A DNA stretch of 64,000 nucleotides from DUOA01 sp012839095. Its GTDB lineage: Bacteria > Bacillota > Clostridia > Caldicoprobacterales > DTU083. The stretch covers positions 1-64,000 of the forward strand of contig JBMNJE010000011.1 in assembly GCA_050951505.1 (NCBI GenBank). Reading direction: 5' to 3'. The position numbers and the translations under genes are program-made. Below, in pieces: positions 8,079-17,373 of this stretch. The notes under the pieces are model-generated. The model was not told the origin of the DNA and ran no database searches. It saw only the letters and a program-made list of their open reading frames with translations. Positions within the stretch are counted from its first letter, which is position 1. Each line of letters begins with the position of its first letter.

Positions 8079-9044
8079 ATGGCTCTCTCTAAGCAGACGA
8101 AAAAGAACATACAGACAAGAACCGGAAGCGGGTTCAGCCGGGGCAGTTATCTTAAGCAATACTGGTTTATTTACGGAATTTTTATTCTTGTTATGTCCTA
8201 CTATGTAATTTTCAAATACATTCCTATGTACGGAGTAATTATTGCTTTCAAGAAGTACACTCCGACTTTGGGAATATGGGGAAGTAAGTGGATTGGTATT
8301 AGGAATTTTGAAAAATTCTTTGGCAGTATGTTTTTCATGAGAACCTTTCGAAATACTTTGATCATAAGTTTCTTAAACTTGATCTTCGCATTTCCCGCAC
8401 CTATTATTTTTGCCTTGATGCTGAATGAACTGCGAAATGAAGCTTTCAAAAGGTCGGTACAAACAATCAGCTACCTGCCGCACTTCATATCCATTGTGGT
8501 TGTGGCAGGCATAGCACATGACTTTCTTAACAAAAATGGCACTATCAGCACTTTACTTAACTCTTTGTTTGGTATGGAGCAGAAAGTTTGGCTGAATGAT
8601 TCTTCTGCTTACAGGACAATTTATATTTTGCTGGACATCTGGAAGGATATGGGCTGGAATGCAATAATATATCTTGCTGCATTATCAGGAATCGATGTTG
8701 AATTGTACGATGCGGCTGAAATCGACGGCTGTGGCACGATACGCAAGATGCTAAATGTCACCATCCCCGGGATAATGCCTACCATTATAGTTTTGCTGAT
8801 TTTGCGCGTTGGTTCCATTCTCAGCGTAGGGTCGGAGAAAACTTTGCTGCTTTATAATCCCAACACATATGAGGTCTCTGATATAATTTCAAGCTTTGTA
8901 TATCGCAGAGGTTTTGGCATAGATTCCAGGGCAGATTATTCATTCAGTACCGCTGTTGATCTTTTCAACTCGGTGATAAATCTGATTTTACTGACTTTAG
9001 CTAATTTCTTAGCCAGAAGATACAGCGAAACCAGCCTATGGTGA
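8079..9044 (+). CDS. Sugar ABC importer permease, LplB-like
   Basis: 321 residues with about six membrane segments (for example IYGIFILVMSYYVIFKYIPMYG, LIISFLNLIFAFPAPIIFALML, IIVLLILRVGSILSVG). The cytoplasmic coupling loop that contacts the ATPase is visible as DAAEIDGCGTIRKMLNVTIPGI (near residue 210). It belongs to the CUT1/MalF-type family and pairs with the next gene to form the channel. GGAAGG at 8062 serves ATG 8079. The reading frame ends at 9044, overlapping an alternative start of the next permease, so translation is probably coupled. Confidence 0.9.
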   Translation: MALSKQTKKNIQTRTGSGFSRGSYLKQYWFIYGIFILVMSYYVIFKYIPMYGVIIAFKKYTPTLGIWGSKWIGIRNFEKFFGSMFFMRTFRNTLIISFLNLIFAFPAPIIFALMLNELRNEAFKRSVQTISYLPHFISIVVVAGIAHDFLNKNGTISTLLNSLFGMEQKVWLNDSSAYRTIYILLDIWKDMGWNAIIYLAALSGIDVELYDAAEIDGCGTIRKMLNVTIPGIMPTIIVLLILRVGSILSVGSEKTLLLYNPNTYEVSDIISSFVYRRGFGIDSRADYSFSTAVDLFNSVINLILLTLANFLARRYSETSLW

Positions 9045-9058
9045 CGGGGGGTAAGACA

Positions 9059-9934
9059 ATGAGCAGATATTACAGATCGTCCGGTGAAGTATTGATAAGA
9101 ATAATAATTGTCCTTGTTATGCTGTTTGTTTGCGTAACGACCTTGTATCCCTTCTGGTACATTCTGGTGGCATCCTTCAGTGAACCCCTGGAGGTGGTAA
9201 GAGCCGGCGGCATGATGCTGTGGTTAAGAGGATTTAGCTTGTATGCCTACAAGGAAGTATTTGTTCACAGGCTGTTTTTGCGGTCTTATTATAATACCCT
9301 GGTATATCTGACCTTCGGTGTGGCAACCAATATGTTTATGACCACACTTGCTGCATATGCACTGTCCGTCAAGGGGATTAAAGGTGCAGGAGCTGTAATG
9401 AAAGTTATTGTTTTCACTATGTTTTTTGGCGGAGGATTGATACCAACTTATATAGTTGTTGATAGTCTGAATATGGTGGATACCATGTGGTCACAGTTTG
9501 TGCCATATGCCATTAACACTTATAATATGATTATCCTGAGAACAGCCTTCCGGGGCATACCGGACAGCATAGAGGAAGCTGCCACCATAGACGGGGCTAC
9601 TCCATTTAAAATTATGACTATGATAGTTCTTCCCTTATCCCTGCCGAGCATAATGGTTATAGGACTGTACTATGCCGTTGAGATATGGAATTCATATTTC
9701 CGCGCGCTGATATACATTCGTTCAGACACCAAGTATCCCCTTCAGCTCATATTGCGTCAGGTCCTTCTGTCCAATGCCATGTCTCAGCAGGATATGGCTT
9801 TTGTGGATACCAACATTGGACTTACGGTAAAATATGCGACAATTATAGTTTCCACAGTACCTATTCTGATGGTCTATCCTTTCATTCAAAAGTATTTTGT
9901 AAAAGGCGTAATGATAGGCTCGATAAAGGGTTAA
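9059..9934 (+). CDS. Sugar ABC importer permease, LplC/YtcP-like
   Basis: About 291 residues. ATG 9059 is chosen because a GGGGGG tract lies 8 bases upstream; an in-frame ATG at 9038 overlaps the previous stop and is possible. Six membrane segments are evident. The EAA coupling loop reads EEAATIDGATPFKIMTMIVLPL (near residue 180). The conserved LplC ending YPFIQKYFVKGVMIGSIKG is present. It is the partner permease of LplB and the third gene of the importer operon. A fragment of a related permease exists at 50188-50460. Confidence 0.9.
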   Translation: MSRYYRSSGEVLIRIIIVLVMLFVCVTTLYPFWYILVASFSEPLEVVRAGGMMLWLRGFSLYAYKEVFVHRLFLRSYYNTLVYLTFGVATNMFMTTLAAYALSVKGIKGAGAVMKVIVFTMFFGGGLIPTYIVVDSLNMVDTMWSQFVPYAINTYNMIILRTAFRGIPDSIEEAATIDGATPFKIMTMIVLPLSLPSIMVIGLYYAVEIWNSYFRALIYIRSDTKYPLQLILRQVLLSNAMSQQDMAFVDTNIGLTVKYATIIVSTVPILMVYPFIQKYFVKGVMIGSIKG

Positions 9935-9984
9935 AAAGAACAAGAGCGTCATATTCCTGCATAGAAATATGCAAGCTGCATCTG

Positions 9985-10014
9985 AAAGGACTCCTTCTAC
10001 AGGAGTCTTTTTTC
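9985..10014 (+). terminator. Intrinsic terminator after the importer operon
   Basis: GACTCCT-N5-AGGAGTC flanked by AAAG/TTTT forms an 11-bp stem with a 5-nt loop, followed by a run of T residues (10008-10013). Confidence 0.9.
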
Positions 10015-10094
10015 TGTTTAGCTTCCCAATCTTAATCATTCCATAATTACCTTCAAATTGTGAAAATGCTATCAAAAATTCTTAGAAAAATTTA

Positions 10095-10123
10095 TTGACT
10101 ATTAGTAGAATTGCATATATAAT
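10095..10123 (+). promoter_or_regulatory. Sigma-A promoter of the AraC-type regulator
   Basis: TTGACT (10095-10100), 17-bp spacer, TATAAT (10118-10123), about 60 bp before the regulator's start. Confidence 0.8.
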
Positions 10124-10186
10124 AAGAACATCTAACAAAGTCATATCTGTTACTTGTCAAATGTATTCCGGGAAAAGGGGGATACT

Positions 10187-10999
10187 ATGGATAATAACAG
10201 CCTTTCAGTTCTGAATGACAATCAATACTGCGAAGATCTTGACATCAGGGTGTTAAACTTTGAAAAGAAAACTTTGCCGCCTGACTGGTCTCTGGACAGG
10301 ACCGCCGGCAAAACCTGCATGCTGACCTATATTCTTGAAGGAAGGGCTGCCTGCTATGTTGAAGGAAAGCCCTATCTTGCAAGCAAGGGCGATTTTGTAT
10401 TTGTTCCCGACTGCACAGCCTATTCAGCCCATGGAGACAGAAAGAAAGAGCTCGCCTGCTATTTGATGGAATTTGAGTATTCCTACAAATCAGGAAGCGG
10501 CAGTGAATTACCCCTGCCAACCGTATTTAATGCAGAATCTGATATTGTACTGAATGATTTATACAAAGAAATGGAGAGGACATGGGAATTTAAAGCAAGA
10601 GGTTACCGTTTGATGTCCAGAGCCATTGCGCTGCAAATCTTCCACGAACTTCTTTTCCGTACATACCGTGCACAAAACACATGCAAACAGAGCAACCGTA
10701 TCGAAATTATAAAGGAATATGTACACAAGCACTACCGTAACAACATACAATTGGAAGATGTGGCTGAAATTCTAAATCTGAATCCCGTATACACCGGCTC
10801 TTACTTTAAGAAAAGGACTGGATATTCGATCAAGCAGTATATCAATCATGTTCGAATCAATCAGGCCAAGAATCTCCTGGCTTCGGGAGATTATACCGTT
10901 ACCGAAGTTGCCCAGATGTGCGGATATCATGACATATTTTACTTCAGCAAGGTATTCAAGCAGATTGAAGGAGTCTCACCTTCCTATTTTCAGCAATAA
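10187..10999 (+). CDS. AraC-family transcriptional regulator
   Basis: About 270 residues from ATG 10187, which has AGGGGG upstream; a TTG at 10154 in frame is less likely. The N-terminal half is a cupin-like ligand-sensing domain (YVEGKPYLASKGDFVFVPDCTAYSAHGD). The C-terminal 100 residues are the paired helix-turn-helix AraC/XylS domain (IQLEDVAEILNLNPVYTGSYFKKRTG and YTVTEVAQMCGYHDIFYFSKVFK). It lies between the importer and the alpha-mannosidase, both in the same direction, and is the likely activator of one or both in response to a mannoside-derived signal. It has its own promoter and is preceded by a terminator. Confidence 0.9.
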   Translation: MDNNSLSVLNDNQYCEDLDIRVLNFEKKTLPPDWSLDRTAGKTCMLTYILEGRAACYVEGKPYLASKGDFVFVPDCTAYSAHGDRKKELACYLMEFEYSYKSGSGSELPLPTVFNAESDIVLNDLYKEMERTWEFKARGYRLMSRAIALQIFHELLFRTYRAQNTCKQSNRIEIIKEYVHKHYRNNIQLEDVAEILNLNPVYTGSYFKKRTGYSIKQYINHVRINQAKNLLASGDYTVTEVAQMCGYHDIFYFSKVFKQIEGVSPSYFQQ

Positions 11000-11044
11000 A
11001 TGTCAAATGAATGGTAGAAAATTGACGAACTACCTAAAAAAATG

Positions 11045-11072
11045 TTGAAATATACAAAATTATGTATATAAT
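11045..11072 (+). promoter_or_regulatory. Sigma-A promoter of the alpha-mannosidase gene
   Basis: TTGAAA (11045-11050), 16-bp spacer, TATAAT (11067-11072), 56 bp before the mannosidase ATG. Confidence 0.75.
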
Positions 11073-11127
11073 TAGAGTTAATAACAAAATCAAAGTATTT
11101 GTTATGTGCTCTGGAAAGGGGAACAAT

Positions 11128-14100
11128 ATGGAATTTACATCGGAAAGAGTATTGGAGCGCAAACTGAAGGCCGTAGAGAATGCCATTTACGATGATGTAC
11201 ATGTACTTTCCAAATGGCAGACAAGGCAGGGCTTTTATGCGTCACCCGGTAAATATACAAGCTTAGGACCATGGGAGGAAATCTCTTTGGGTGATCGATG
11301 GACCTGCAGGGACGGCACAACCCGCTGGTTTAGAACCACAGTAGAAATACCGGAAGCTTTTGCTGGCAAAAATGTTGTGCTGGAACTGGAATTCGGAGGT
11401 GAAGCCCTGGTCCGAATCAATGGCGTAATCATATCAGCCCTGACTTCCTATCTGGACGAAAACGAAGCAACCAGAACCCGGGTTGTGCTTCCCCGCTTTC
11501 CATCAGCAGGAGAAAGCTTTGATATTGAAGTGGAAGCCGGTATGAATTATATGGAGTTTGCAAGATTTCGACGTGAAGGCCGCACTTCCATAGACTATCA
11601 ATTCCGACGAGCCTTGCTTGCTGTAGTGGATAACGAGATAGAGCAATATTATTTCGATGTAAAAACTGCATATGACGCCATGATGGCTTTGAAGAGCCCT
11701 ATCGATAAGCTGACTGCCGCCAATGTCAGGCTTCCTTTTGAAATTACAAGAATTCTTGAAAGTTTTACGAAGGATACCTATATATATCAGAGGATTCTGG
11801 ACGCTGTACTGCACTCTCTTACCAGAGTGGATGCGGATATGGGAAGGGAAGCTTTGGTAGAATCCATTCCTGCTGCGGCAGAAATCCTGAGAAAAAAACT
11901 GGCCCAAATACCCCACAATCCTCATGCTTTGATCAAATTTGTAGGTCAGGCTCATATAGACACTGCCTGGCTCTGGCCGATTAAGGAAACGGTTCGTAAA
12001 TGCGGAAAGACAATGGCCAATGTATTGGATCTGATGGACAGATATGAGGACTTCATTTTTGCCTTCAGTCAACCTCAGTTGTTTGAATATACAAAGGAGC
12101 ACTACCCTGAGCTCTATAAAAGAATTAAAGAGAAGGTGAAAACGGGTCAGTTTGAGTTGGTCGGCAATACATGGGTGGAGATGGATACAAATGTTCCGTC
12201 CGGCGAAAGCCTGGTCCGCCAGTTGCTATACGGAAGAGCATTTTTCCAGGAAGAGTTCGGAAAGACTTCCCGGGTATTCTGGATGCCTGATGTATTTGGA
12301 TACAGCTGGGCTCTGCCTCAGATTATCAAGCGTTCCGGCATGGATTATTTTTTCACCTCCAAGCTTATAAACAATGATACCAATAACTTCCCTTACTCAT
12401 TGTTTATGTGGCAGGGGATCGACGGAACCCAGATCTTATCCTATGTACAACGCCTGAATTACAATGGCTGGTACAATCCGGAAACCGTTGAGACAATCTA
12501 TAATCGCTTTGATCAGAAGCATCTGACTGACGATCTGTTGATGACTTTCGGGTTCGGAGACGGCGGCGGGGGTCCAAACTACCAGATGCTTGAAACAGGC
12601 CGCAGGCTGAAGTCCTTTCCGGGGCTTCAGAGAACGGAGATGAACACTGCTGTTTCCTTCTTCGATGCTGTAAACACATTAAAAGATCAGCTTCCTGTTT
12701 GGAATAATGAGATGTACTATGAGTTCCACAGGGGCACATACACATCCCAGGCCGGTACGAAAAAGAACAACAGAAAGGCAGAACTGAGCATGAGGCAGGC
12801 GGAAATGCTGGCGGCTGCCGCCAGGGACATGTACGGTGCTGATTACCCTTATGAGGATATTCTGGAAGCCTATAAGCTTATTCTGACAAACCAGTTCCAT
12901 GATATTATACCGGGCTCATCCATAAAGGATGTCTATGTAGACTGTGAGAAGGACTACAAGCGTGTTTTTGACATTATCAAAAAGGTTGAAGAAACTGCTG
13001 TTAAGCATCTGACCAAACCGGCTGAAGCGGACAGGGTAATCGTATTTAACAGCCTTTCCTGGGACAGGACCGGTTATGTCAGGGTACCCCTGCCGGAGGG
13101 CTGTACCCAGGCGGCAGTTATAAATGATCAGGGAGATCCAGTAGCTGCTGTAAGCCGGGACGGGGAAGTGGAATTTGAGGCCTGGGCTCCTGCCTTGGGT
13201 GCAGCTTCCTATCGCATAGAAGCAAAACCTGTGTCTGCTGAAACTAACATTATTGTCGATAGAGACAAAATGGAAAATGATTTTTATAAGATCAGGCTGG
13301 ATGAAAACGGGAACCTGACCGGCATATATGATAAGCGTAATAAATGCGAGGTATTGGAACAGGGGAAAAAATCCAATCTGCTGCAGATATTTGAAGACAA
13401 ACCTTACTGCGAAACAGCCTGGAATATAGACCTTGAATATCAGAACAAATGCTGGGATCTTATAGAGGGAACGGTCGAGGTAATGGAACAATCGGCCATA
13501 AAGGGTGTGGTCCGGGTAACGAAGAAATTCAACCTTTCTACCATCGTACAGGATATTACCATTTACCGTTCCGTACCCAGGATTGATTTCTGCACAAGGG
13601 TGGACTGGAAAGAAACAGAAAAGATGCTGAAGGCAGGGTTTCATGTCAATGTATTGTCCAGCAAGGCCGTTTACGAAATACAATTCGGTTCCATTGAGCG
13701 TCCCACTCATTGGAACACTTCCTATGACAAGGCAAAGTTCGAGGTGTGCGGGCACAAATGGGCGGACCTGTCAGAAGGTGGTTATGGTGTCAGCCTATTG
13801 AACGACTGCAAGTATGGGTACGATATCAAGGATAACTGTATGCGTATCACGCTGCTGCGCTCTCCCGTGGATCCGGATCCGGATGCAGACAAGGGCATTC
13901 ATGAAATGTGCTATTCCCTATTGCCTCATGCAGGGGATTTCCGGCAGGGCAGAACGGTACAGGCCGGTTATGAGCTGAATGTTCCGCTTAAGGCGGCTGT
14001 AGGCCGAAGCATAGCTGAGGGTGGTTCTTATGCCAGAATTTCCCGAGATAATGTTATAATCGATACAATTAAATGTGCAGAGGACGGAAGAGGCATTATC

Positions 14101-14286
14101 ATGCGGGTGTATGAATCTGAAGGTGTCAGGGGTAAAACCGGCATAAGCCTGGCAACACAGGCCGAAGAAGTGTTTGAGTGCAATCTAATGGAAGAGGACG
14201 AGCAGCTTATAAGCCGTAATGCCAGTTCCTTTGAGTTTTTTATCAGGCCCTACGAGATAAAAACTTTCAGAATCTGCAGATCCTGA
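11128..14286 (+). CDS. Alpha-mannosidase, glycoside hydrolase family 38
   Basis: 1052 residues from ATG 11128 (AAAGGGG eight bases upstream); the longer in-frame start at 11062 has no ribosome site. GH38 hallmarks are present: the zinc-binding AHIDTAWLWPIKETVRKC (about residue 272), WMPDVFGYSWALPQI containing the nucleophile Asp (about 390), and NQFHDIIPGSS (about 590) with its zinc His. An N-terminal beta-sandwich and long C-terminal beta domains complete the family architecture. No signal peptide is visible, so it acts in the cytoplasm on imported mannosides (retaining, metal-dependent release of mannose). It is followed by the kinase-DHS-HAD genes, which presumably process the released sugar. 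Confidence 0.95.
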   Translation: MEFTSERVLERKLKAVENAIYDDVHVLSKWQTRQGFYASPGKYTSLGPWEEISLGDRWTCRDGTTRWFRTTVEIPEAFAGKNVVLELEFGGEALVRINGVIISALTSYLDENEATRTRVVLPRFPSAGESFDIEVEAGMNYMEFARFRREGRTSIDYQFRRALLAVVDNEIEQYYFDVKTAYDAMMALKSPIDKLTAANVRLPFEITRILESFTKDTYIYQRILDAVLHSLTRVDADMGREALVESIPAAAEILRKKLAQIPHNPHALIKFVGQAHIDTAWLWPIKETVRKCGKTMANVLDLMDRYEDFIFAFSQPQLFEYTKEHYPELYKRIKEKVKTGQFELVGNTWVEMDTNVPSGESLVRQLLYGRAFFQEEFGKTSRVFWMPDVFGYSWALPQIIKRSGMDYFFTSKLINNDTNNFPYSLFMWQGIDGTQILSYVQRLNYNGWYNPETVETIYNRFDQKHLTDDLLMTFGFGDGGGGPNYQMLETGRRLKSFPGLQRTEMNTAVSFFDAVNTLKDQLPVWNNEMYYEFHRGTYTSQAGTKKNNRKAELSMRQAEMLAAAARDMYGADYPYEDILEAYKLILTNQFHDIIPGSSIKDVYVDCEKDYKRVFDIIKKVEETAVKHLTKPAEADRVIVFNSLSWDRTGYVRVPLPEGCTQAAVINDQGDPVAAVSRDGEVEFEAWAPALGAASYRIEAKPVSAETNIIVDRDKMENDFYKIRLDENGNLTGIYDKRNKCEVLEQGKKSNLLQIFEDKPYCETAWNIDLEYQNKCWDLIEGTVEVMEQSAIKGVVRVTKKFNLSTIVQDITIYRSVPRIDFCTRVDWKETEKMLKAGFHVNVLSSKAVYEIQFGSIERPTHWNTSYDKAKFEVCGHKWADLSEGGYGVSLLNDCKYGYDIKDNCMRITLLRSPVDPDPDADKGIHEMCYSLLPHAGDFRQGRTVQAGYELNVPLKAAVGRSIAEGGSYARISRDNVIIDTIKCAEDGRGIIMRVYESEGVRGKTGISLATQAEEVFECNLMEEDEQLISRNASSFEFFIRPYEIKTFRICRS

Positions 14287-14413
14287 TGCAGATTCAGCAA
14301 GATCTTTGTTTTTTACAAATTTTCTAAAATTCGTATATGGACTGCACTATGGTTATCCTCTATACTCAAGCCCGGAGGACACTTACTATGTTTAATTCAA
14401 TATGGAGGGCTCT

Positions 14414-15469
14414 ATGCAGCATACTGACATAATTAAATCCGTCATAAACAGGGAACTGGTACTGGATATTCTGGAAAAAATAAAAACCACCCGCATAGGC
14501 ATTATAGGGGATGGCTGTCTGGACATATACTGGGATGCAGATATGCGCTTAAGTGTGCTGTCCAGGGAAACACCTCACTTTCCCCTGCCGGTGGTCAGGG
14601 AGCGGATCTATCCCGGCGCAGGAGGCAATGTTGCTGCAAACGTCAGAAGCCTGCAGGCCGGCAGCACCTATATTCTTTCCTGTATCGGGAAGGATTGGCG
14701 GGGTGAAAGCCTGCTGTCAGTCCTTGCTGAACTGGGTATTGATACCAGGTTTATGCTGACGGACGACAACTGGATTACTCCGGCTTATTGCAAACCTGTA
14801 AGACAAGGATATTCAGATGTAAAATACGAGGATCCCAGAATAGATTTTGAAAACCGTACAGCTCTGAGTCTTGACAGGGAGACTGAACTTATTGACAACC
14901 TTACCGCCTTGTCCAAAGAGGTGGATGTGCTGATCGTTTGTGATCAGTTCAATTACGGCGTAATCGGGGAACGGGTATGTACAGCATTGGCGGAACTGGC
15001 CGGTCAGGGCAGAATAGTTGTGGCGGACAGTCGGACCAGAATTGGCTTGTTTCGGAATGTAATTATCAAACCCAATGAATTGGAAGCCCGTATGGCTGTG
15101 AACCAGGGAGAAGTTTCCGCCGACATGAATTTTGAGGATCTGGCAGAAGCGGCAGTCAGACTGTATGAACGAAACAGTGCTCCTGTTGTCATAACAATGG
15201 GCAGCGGAGGCTCTTTGTGGTATTCAGGGGAGAAGCTGCACCGGGCGGAAAGCATTCCGGTTGAACCTCCCATTGATATTGTAGGAGCCGGCGATACATT
15301 CCTGGCAGCATTTTCATGTGCATACGGAGCAGGATTTTCCGGTCCTGCCTGCATTGCCTTTGCCAATCTGGCTTCTTCAGTAGTGATTCAAAAAATAGGA
15401 ATGACCGGAACCGCATCCCCGGATGAAATAATTGAGGCATCAAATAAATTGCTGTCTGGCAAAGGATGA
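14414..15469 (+). CDS. PfkB-family sugar kinase, HldA/RfaE domain I-like
   Basis: 351 residues from ATG 14414 (GGAGG five bases upstream; ATG 14402 overlaps that site). Family marks are RIGIIGDGCLDIYWDADM, GAGGNVAANVRSLQAGSTYILSCIGKD, IIKPNELEA and the C-terminal ATP/anion-hole signature PIDIVGAGDTFLAAFSCAYGAG with the catalytic Asp. Closest resemblance is to the kinase domain of HldE/RfaE (heptose-7-phosphate kinase). The C-terminal nucleotidyltransferase domain of HldE is absent. It probably phosphorylates a sugar or sugar phosphate produced downstream of the mannosidase; the true substrate is unknown. It lies 7 bp before the next gene. Confidence 0.8.
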   Translation: MQHTDIIKSVINRELVLDILEKIKTTRIGIIGDGCLDIYWDADMRLSVLSRETPHFPLPVVRERIYPGAGGNVAANVRSLQAGSTYILSCIGKDWRGESLLSVLAELGIDTRFMLTDDNWITPAYCKPVRQGYSDVKYEDPRIDFENRTALSLDRETELIDNLTALSKEVDVLIVCDQFNYGVIGERVCTALAELAGQGRIVVADSRTRIGLFRNVIIKPNELEARMAVNQGEVSADMNFEDLAEAAVRLYERNSAPVVITMGSGGSLWYSGEKLHRAESIPVEPPIDIVGAGDTFLAAFSCAYGAGFSGPACIAFANLASSVVIQKIGMTGTASPDEIIEASNKLLSGKG

Positions 15470-15476
15470 TAGTTAA

Positions 15477-16439
15477 ATGAAACGTTTGGATTTGACACTT
15501 ACCCGTACTTACTCAGTCAGGGAGAGACACAATCTGGTAACCATAGAAAACATGGCAAGGCCGGGAGTGGATGATGCAAGGGATTGGCCCGGTCCGGAAA
15601 TGGATGAGCTGGTGGAGCGAATTATTGAAGCCAGGAAAGCTAATAGGCCGGTTGTATTCTTTATGGGTGCGCATGTTATAAAATGCGGTTTATCCCGTTA
15701 TGTGATTGAGCTTGTTGAAAAAGGAATCCTGACTCATATAGCCAGCAATGGTGCAGGCAGCATTCACGACTTTGAGCTGGCCTACCTGGGCGGGACTTCC
15801 GAGTATGTTCCCGCTGCAATCGAGGACGGTTCCTTCGGAATGTGGGAGGAAACTGGTGCCTGGATGAACGAGGCGATTCAGCAGGGTTATGCTCTGGCTC
15901 TGGGGCAGGGTGAAAGTCTAGCGCGTTACGTAAGCAGGAACCTGAACCGCTTCCCTTACGCTCAGGACTGCATTTTTTACAGAGCCTGCAAAAGAGGTGT
16001 ACCTGTTACCTATCATATCACCATTGGAACGGATATTATTCATCAGCATCCGTCGGTTAACTTTGCTGCCCTGGGAGCAACCAGCGGGACGGATTTTGCT
16101 ATTTTTTGCGGCACCATATCAGAGCTGGAAGGCGGTGTGTTTCTGAATGTCGGTTCCGCTGTGACCGGTGCTGAAGTTTTTCTCAAGGCATTATCCATAG
16201 GACGGAACCAGGGCCATACCATCGAAAAGATTACAACCGCCAATTTTGACATTATACCCCTGGGCGATTACCGGACCAATGTCTCCGACGATCATTTTCA
16301 TTATTACTACCGCCCGCGCAAGAATGTTATTAACAGGCCTACCAGCTTAGGAGGGAAGGGATTTTACATACAGGGAAATCATAAGGATACGATACCCAGC
16401 CTGTATCACAAAATAGTAAGTCGAATGGAGAAAAAATAA
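15477..16439 (+). CDS. Deoxyhypusine-synthase-like protein of unknown reaction
   Basis: 320 residues. The segment FMGAHVIKCGLSRYVIEL...THIASNGAGSIHDFELAYLGG (about 62-110) follows the pattern of the NAD-binding region of deoxyhypusine synthase (SG-I-R-LV...TTAGG-E-DL). Later, GATSGTDFAIFCGTISELEGG and FLNVGSAVTGAEVFLKAL fill the place of the active-site half, but the SWGKI lysine motif of true deoxyhypusine synthase is not visible. Bacteria lack eIF5A as a normal substrate, so another NAD-dependent reaction is likely. The gene is tightly packed between a HldA-like kinase and a HAD phosphatase (its stop overlaps the next ATG as TAATG), so it should act in the same sugar pathway. The family call is by pattern only. 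Confidence 0.55.
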   Translation: MKRLDLTLTRTYSVRERHNLVTIENMARPGVDDARDWPGPEMDELVERIIEARKANRPVVFFMGAHVIKCGLSRYVIELVEKGILTHIASNGAGSIHDFELAYLGGTSEYVPAAIEDGSFGMWEETGAWMNEAIQQGYALALGQGESLARYVSRNLNRFPYAQDCIFYRACKRGVPVTYHITIGTDIIHQHPSVNFAALGATSGTDFAIFCGTISELEGGVFLNVGSAVTGAEVFLKALSIGRNQGHTIEKITTANFDIIPLGDYRTNVSDDHFHYYYRPRKNVINRPTSLGGKGFYIQGNHKDTIPSLYHKIVSRMEKK

Positions 16440-17293
16440 TGGCTGACAATAATAGTATAAATGACAGGCAAGAAACAGGCAGGACCCTGCCGGCAGTTGA
16501 GATACTAAAAGATATTTCAGATAAGAGGTCTGCTGTTAAGGCTGTCATTTTTGATTTTGACGGAACAATATCCACTCTGCGTCAGGGGTGGGAAGAGATC
16601 ATGGAGCCCCTCATGGTAGAAATGATTGCAGGGGAAGAAGTGCCGAATCAAAAGCTGGTGGATGAGGTCAGGGAATATATAGATGAATCCACCGGCATTC
16701 AAACCATATTTCAGATGCAGTGGCTGGAAAAGGAAGTAAGGAGACGCGGTTTGAATCCCCGGGTGCACGATGCCTGGTGGTACAAGGATGAGTACAACAG
16801 AAGACTGCTTGAGATGGTAAAAGTCAGGGTTGAAAAGTTGGAGCAGGGGATTAAAGCCCCCGAGGATTTTATGATAGCGGGAGCAGAGGCATTCATTGAA
16901 TGCCTCTGCAGCAAAGGTTTGGACTTGTATATAGCCAGCGGGACAGATCATCAGGATGTTGTCCGTGAGGCAGCAGCCTTGGGTCTCAGTAAATACTTCA
17001 CTCAGATTCAGGGGGCTCCTGAACGAAGGGCTGATTGTTCCAAAGAAGCAGTTATCAGACTGCTTATGGAAACCAAGGGGCTGTCGGGAAAAGAACTGCT
17101 GGTTATAGGAGACGGAAAGGTGGAAATCGCTCTGGGCCTTGAGGTAGGTGCTGTTACTCTGGGAGTGGCAGCGGACGAAATCAGGAGACGGGGCTTAGAT
17201 CCGGTTAAAAGAAATCGGTTGATTAAGGCAGGCGCTCATATGATTATCCAGGACTTTTCCGGCAGTGAGGAAGTCCTGAATCTATTGTTTTAA
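16439..17293 (+). CDS. HAD-superfamily phosphatase
   Basis: 284 residues, start overlapping the previous stop by one base. Motif I is VIFDFDGTISTLRQGW (about residue 36) with the nucleophile and acid/base Asp. The cap domain follows, motif II is DLYIASGTDHQD, and motif III/IV is LLVIGDGKVEIALGLEVGAVTLGVAAD. It resembles the phosphoglycolate-phosphatase type (COG0546) rather than the HisB-like GmhB type. It probably dephosphorylates a sugar phosphate made by its neighbours. It is the last gene of a four-gene run starting at the mannosidase; a short gap then precedes the ROK gene. Confidence 0.8.
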   Translation: MADNNSINDRQETGRTLPAVEILKDISDKRSAVKAVIFDFDGTISTLRQGWEEIMEPLMVEMIAGEEVPNQKLVDEVREYIDESTGIQTIFQMQWLEKEVRRRGLNPRVHDAWWYKDEYNRRLLEMVKVRVEKLEQGIKAPEDFMIAGAEAFIECLCSKGLDLYIASGTDHQDVVREAAALGLSKYFTQIQGAPERRADCSKEAVIRLLMETKGLSGKELLVIGDGKVEIALGLEVGAVTLGVAADEIRRRGLDPVKRNRLIKAGAHMIIQDFSGSEEVLNLLF

Positions 17294-17373
17294 TCCCTTG
17301 CAAAAAAAAGCAAATCAGTTAGAATTAAATTAGTAGTCATCAAGCAGAATATGAAAGAATATAGGTGTCTTGA

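Noticed and set aside
6192..9934. Apparent lack of an ATPase gene in the ABC importer
   Set aside because: CUT1/Lpl importers usually share a distant MsmK-type ATPase, so this is not a deletion.
12916..13755. Long open minus-strand frame inside the alpha-mannosidase gene
   Set aside because: Antisense shadow of a strongly conserved GH38 coding sequence; no ribosome site or family signature.
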